Origin: UBA4427 sp045106235 | GTDB lineage: Bacteria; Myxococcota_A; UBA9160; UBA4427 | DNA: 64,000 bases | Reading direction: 5' to 3' | Assembly (NCBI GenBank): GCA_045106235.1 | Contig: JBGCEJ010000011.1 | Location: 124,001-188,000 of the forward strand | Shown: in pieces, positions 61,120-64,000 of the stretch | How the letters are laid out: each line of letters starts with the position of its first letter | Position numbering within the stretch: position 1 is the first letter of the stretch | Made by a program: the position numbers and the translations under genes | Notes under the pieces: model-generated | What the model was told of the DNA's origin: nothing | Database searches by the model: none | The model's input: only the letters and a program-made list of their open reading frames with translations

Positions 61120-62349
61120 TCAGCCGCCGAAATCGTCGAACATGACGTTTTCGGGTTCGACGCCCAGATCCGTGAGCATCTTGATCACCGCGTCGTTCAT
61201 CATCGGCGGGCCACAGATGTAGTACTCACAATCTTCCGGCGAGGGATGATCCTTCAGGTAGTTATCGAAAAGCACCTGATGGATGAAGCCCGTGTAGCCT
61301 TCGAAATTATCTTCCGGCTGGGGTTCCGAGAGCGCGAGATGCCAGTCGAAATTGTCGTTCTCGGCCGCGATCGTGTCGAAGTCTTCGACGTAGAACGCTT
61401 CGCGGAGGCTCCGGGCGCCGTACCAGAAGGAAACCTTGCGGTCGGAGCTGAGCCGGCGGAACTGGTCGAAGATGTGTGAGCGCATGGGCGCCATGCCCGC
61501 GCCGCCACCGATGAAGATCATCTCGTTCTTCGTGTCCTTGGCGAAGAACTCACCGAAGGGCCCAGAGATGACGACTTCGTCTCCCGGCTTCAGGTTGAAG
61601 ATATAGGAGGACATCTGTCCCGGCGGAATGCCGTCCGGGCCGCGCGGCGGCGGCGAAGCGATCCGGACGTTGAGCATGATCATGCCCTCTTCTTCCGGGT
61701 AGTTCGCCATCGAGTAGGCGCGGTTGATGGTCTCGTCCACGGTCGAGGTGTAGCGCCAGACGTCGAACTGATCCCAGTCCGCCTGATACTCTTCTTCGAC
61801 ATCGAAGTCCTTGTAGTTCACCGTATGCGGTGGACATTCGATCTGTATATAGCCACCCGCTCGGAAGGGGACGCTCTCGCCTTCGGGCAGTTCCAGGACC
61901 AGCTCCTTAATGAAGGTCGCCACGTTATGGTTCGAGCGAACCCTGCAGGTCCAGCGCCGGACACCAAAGATCTCTTCCGGGATCTGGATCTCCATGTCCT
62001 GCTTGACCTTGACCTGGCAGGAGAGCCGGCAGCCCTCTCGCGCATCGCCGCGGTTGATATGCCCCGTCTCCGTGGGAAGGATCGAGCCCCCGCCTTCGTC
62101 GACCGTCACGCGGCAGACGCCGCAGGTGCCCTGGCCACCGCATGCGGAGGGGATGAAGATCTGGTTATCGGCCAGCGTGTTCAGCAGGGTCGAGCCTGCC
62201 GCCGCGGTGAGCGCCTTGTCCGGATCGCCGTTGATCAGGATCTTCACGTCGCCGCTCTGCACGAGCTGCGCCTTGGCTGCCATCAGAATCAGGACGAGCG
62301 CCAGGATTACTACGGTAAAGCCGGCTACGCCAAAGAGAATTGTTTCCAT
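61120..62349 (-). CDS. nqrF: Na+-translocating NADH:quinone reductase subunit F
   Basis: A 409-residue NADH dehydrogenase subunit. ATG 62349 overlaps the nqrE stop as TAATG. One N-terminal helix is followed by a 2Fe-2S domain with Cys70, Cys76, Cys79 (ACGGQGTCGVC) and Cys111 (CRLSC), the same numbering as in Vibrio NqrF. The FAD-binding region has RAYSMANYP, and the NADH-binding part has GGGAGMAPMRSH, WYGARSLRE and YYICGPPMM. It takes electrons from NADH on the cytoplasmic side. Confidence 0.96.
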   Translation of the reverse strand: METILFGVAGFTVVILALVLILMAAKAQLVQSGDVKILINGDPDKALTAAAGSTLLNTLADNQIFIPSACGGQGTCGVCRVTVDEGGGSILPTETGHINRGDAREGCRLSCQVKVKQDMEIQIPEEIFGVRRWTCRVRSNHNVATFIKELVLELPEGESVPFRAGGYIQIECPPHTVNYKDFDVEEEYQADWDQFDVWRYTSTVDETINRAYSMANYPEEEGMIMLNVRIASPPPRGPDGIPPGQMSSYIFNLKPGDEVVISGPFGEFFAKDTKNEMIFIGGGAGMAPMRSHIFDQFRRLSSDRKVSFWYGARSLREAFYVEDFDTIAAENDNFDWHLALSEPQPEDNFEGYTGFIHQVLFDNYLKDHPSPEDCEYYICGPPMMNDAVIKMLTDLGVEPENVMFDDFGG

Positions 62350-62957
62350 TAGAGCTGGATCCCCGCAAACGCCATGAAGCCGACCGACATCAGGCCCACC
62401 GTGATGAACGTGATGCCGAGACCACGGAGCGGACCGGGCACGTTGCTGTACCGCATCTTCTCGCGGATCGCGGCGAGGGCGACGACGGCGAGAAGCCATC
62501 CCACACCCGAACCGGCTCCGAAGACCGTAGCTTCCGCCAGCGTGTAGTCTCGCTCCTGCATGAAGAGCGAGGCGCCGAGGATCGCGCAGTTCACCGCGAT
62601 GAGCGGGAGGAACACGCCGAGCGCGTTGTAGAGCTCAGGCGAAAACCGATCGAGGGTCATCTCGACGATCTGCACTGCCGCGGCAATCGTACCGATCATC
62701 GTCAGGAAGCTGAGGAAGCTCAGGTCGATGTCCGGGACACCAGCCCATGCGAGCGCACCCGGCTTAAGCAGGGCGGAGTTCAGCATCTGGTTGAGCGGAC
62801 ACGTAATGCCCAACACGAAGATGACGGCCATACCGAGGCCCATTGCTGTTTCGACCTTCTTGGAGACGGCTAGAAAAGAGCACATCCCCAAAAAGAAGGC
62901 CAAGGCCATGTTCTCAACGAAGATTGCCTTCGTTGCTAAGCTCAAGTAGTGCTCCAA
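62349..62957 (-). CDS. nqrE: Na+-translocating NADH:quinone reductase subunit E
   Basis: A 202-residue membrane protein of exact family length. The N-terminus MEHYLSLATKAIFVENMALAFFLGMC matches NqrE, including one of the conserved Cys that bind the iron centre with NqrD; a second is in LIAVNCAILGAS. Six helices are expected in inverted repeat with NqrD. It overlaps nqrD by 44 bases, an unusually long same-strand overlap. Confidence 0.96.
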   Translation of the reverse strand: MEHYLSLATKAIFVENMALAFFLGMCSFLAVSKKVETAMGLGMAVIFVLGITCPLNQMLNSALLKPGALAWAGVPDIDLSFLSFLTMIGTIAAAVQIVEMTLDRFSPELYNALGVFLPLIAVNCAILGASLFMQERDYTLAEATVFGAGSGVGWLLAVVALAAIREKMRYSNVPGPLRGLGITFITVGLMSVGFMAFAGIQL

Positions 62958-63588
62958 CGTGGAACTCCTCTTCGATCTGCTCGGGCTTCCATGAGCGCAC
63001 AGCCCAAATGAAGCATCCGATCAGGAAGAATGCGGCTGGTGCGAGAAGCATCAGACCGTTCGGGACATACCAGCCACCCTGGTTGACCGGGTTCAAAATC
63101 GTATAACCGAAGAGCGACCCGGATCCGAGCAGCTCGCGGAAGAAGGCGACCGCCATCAGCACGATCGAGTAGCCGACGCCGTTGGCGATGCCGTCGATGA
63201 GGGCAAGCTTCGGCGGGTTCTGCATGGCGAAGGCTTCGGCGCGGCCCATGACGATGCAGTTGGTGATGATGAGGCCGACGAACACGGACAGCTCTTTCGC
63301 AGTTTGATAGACGAAGGCCTGGAGGACCTGGTCGACGACGATCACGAGAGACGCGATCACCGTCAGCTGGACGATGATGCGGATGCTGCTCGGGATGCTG
63401 TTGCGCAGGAGCGAGATAATCAGATTCGAGAGCGCGGTCACCGCGATCACGGCGAGACACATGACGAGGGCCGAGGACATCTTCGTCGTCACGGCGAGCG
63501 CCGAACAAATGCCGAGCACCTGAAGGGCGATCGGATTGTTGTTGAAGAGCGGGTCAATGAACGCTTCGCGCGGGCTGACTTCGGCCAT
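62914..63588 (-). CDS. nqrD: Na+-translocating NADH:quinone reductase subunit D
   Basis: A 224-residue membrane protein. Family motifs are PLFNNNPIALQVLGICSALAVT (with Cys for the shared iron) and ELSVFVGLIITNCIVMGRAEAFAM (second Cys). Six helices. The C-terminal tail, about 15 residues longer than in Vibrio, results from the 44-base overlap into nqrE. ATG 63588 follows a 142-base gap after nqrC. Confidence 0.95.
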   Translation of the reverse strand: MAEVSPREAFIDPLFNNNPIALQVLGICSALAVTTKMSSALVMCLAVIAVTALSNLIISLLRNSIPSSIRIIVQLTVIASLVIVVDQVLQAFVYQTAKELSVFVGLIITNCIVMGRAEAFAMQNPPKLALIDGIANGVGYSIVLMAVAFFRELLGSGSLFGYTILNPVNQGGWYVPNGLMLLAPAAFFLIGCFIWAVRSWKPEQIEEEFHVGALLELSNEGNLR

Positions 63589-63730
63589 GGTCTTCTTCTC
63601 TCTTTATGCATTCTCTATGCATTTTGCTCCGGCGACACCTTCGGCGCCGATCGGAATGGGTGCTACTTGCTGCGGTCCTGCTTTTTGATCGGCGGCCCTG
63701 TAAACGCGGCGCGCCGAACTTGAACTTGCT

Positions 63731-64000
63731 CTAGACGCCGGCCTGCGCGCGATACTTCGCGAGGTAGGGTCCGAAGCCGTCATCGCCGAGCCAGAAGCGC
63801 ACCAGGTTGGTGACGCCGCGGCTGGTGATCGTCGCGCCCGACAGGCCGTCGACGTTGTACGGGTCTTCTTCCGGCGAGCCGGCTGCGCCCTTCTTCACGG
63901 CGATCATGGGCTTGCCGCGATCGTTGAAGGCCTTGCGTCCGGGCCAGAGCGCCTTCCAGCGCTTGTTGTCCACTTCGCCGCCAAGGCCGGGCGTTTCTTT
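63731..64000 (-). CDS. nqrC: Na+-translocating NADH:quinone reductase subunit C, C-terminal part (cut by window edge)
   Basis: The last 89 residues of NqrC; the frame stays open to base 64000. KETPGLGGEVDNKRWKALW and VDGLSGATITSRGVTNLVRFW are typical; the Thr in SGAT is the covalent FMN site filled by ApbE. The C-terminus is FGPYLAKYRAQAGV. nqrA and nqrB are expected beyond the window. Confidence 0.95.
   Translation of the reverse strand, partial: KETPGLGGEVDNKRWKALWPGRKAFNDRGKPMIAVKKGAAGSPEEDPYNVDGLSGATITSRGVTNLVRFWLGDDGFGPYLAKYRAQAGV

Noticed and set aside
1..64000. tRNA, rRNA, transposase or integrase genes
   Set aside because: No cloverleaf, rRNA block, transposase motif or flanking target duplication could be recognised by eye in the window.

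Overview
The window is about 64 kb of GC-rich, gene-dense Gram-negative DNA. Several features point to a deltaproteobacterial or Myxococcota-like marine-type bacterium. These are receptor Ser/Thr kinases (one with the myxobacterial-style HRDVSP catalytic loop), multihaem c cytochromes, a PEP-CTERM exported protein, a Na+-translocating NADH:quinone reductase (NQR) and an MSHA-type pilus operon. This placement is an inference from gene content; no rRNA or tRNA gene is visible. TTG start codons are frequent, and several operon junctions use TTGA or ATGA stop/start overlaps.

Layout. (1) 1-5.6 kb: 3' part of a multihaem cytochrome with an LVIVD beta-propeller, then a DUF2868/DUF3482 membrane-GTPase pair. 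(2) 5.8-8.4 kb: a secreted thrombospondin-type-3 repeat protein. (3) 8.5-13 kb: a tightly coupled three-gene operon (isopropylmalate-dehydrogenase-like, isochorismatase-like, and an adenylation-carrier-LpxL-like-acyltransferase fusion) that looks like an uncharacterised biosynthetic locus. (4) 13-20 kb: PEP-CTERM protein, argG, a second multihaem cytochrome, a DUF4399 protein and a receptor kinase. (5) 20.2-24.2 kb: a second compact biosynthetic operon (ATP-grasp, SDR, DXS-like thiamine-diphosphate enzyme with altered substrate-binding residues). (6) 24.3-39.6 kb: CsgG-like lipoprotein, MurA with Asp in place of the fosfomycin-target Cys, a PAS protein, a large TPR/kinase receptor, a sigma factor, a DsbA-like protein, a HAD hydrolase, ApaG, RsmE, a DUF5658 protein and a HupE-like protein. 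(7) 39.9-53.1 kb, minus strand: a near-complete mshIJKLMNEG-A-CDOP pilus operon ending in a strong terminator. (8) 54.8-58.7 kb: two tandem Fur-box-like sites followed by a coupled porin / FMN-binding protein / membrane protein / ApbE operon, a candidate iron-regulated extracytoplasmic flavin redox system. (9) 58.8-64 kb, minus strand: nqrC(partial)DEF, terminator, then apbE, diacylglycerol kinase, a DUF488 protein and the small nqrM.

The two ApbE flavin transferases fit two separate customers: NqrC in the NQR cluster and the FMN-binding protein of the Fur-box operon. Three sites matching the CRP-type TGTGA-N6-TCACA palindrome (two perfect) hint at a shared CRP/FNR-family regulon. The best candidates for undescribed biology are the Fur-box flavin operon and the two small biosynthetic operons at 8.5-13 kb and 20.2-24.2 kb.
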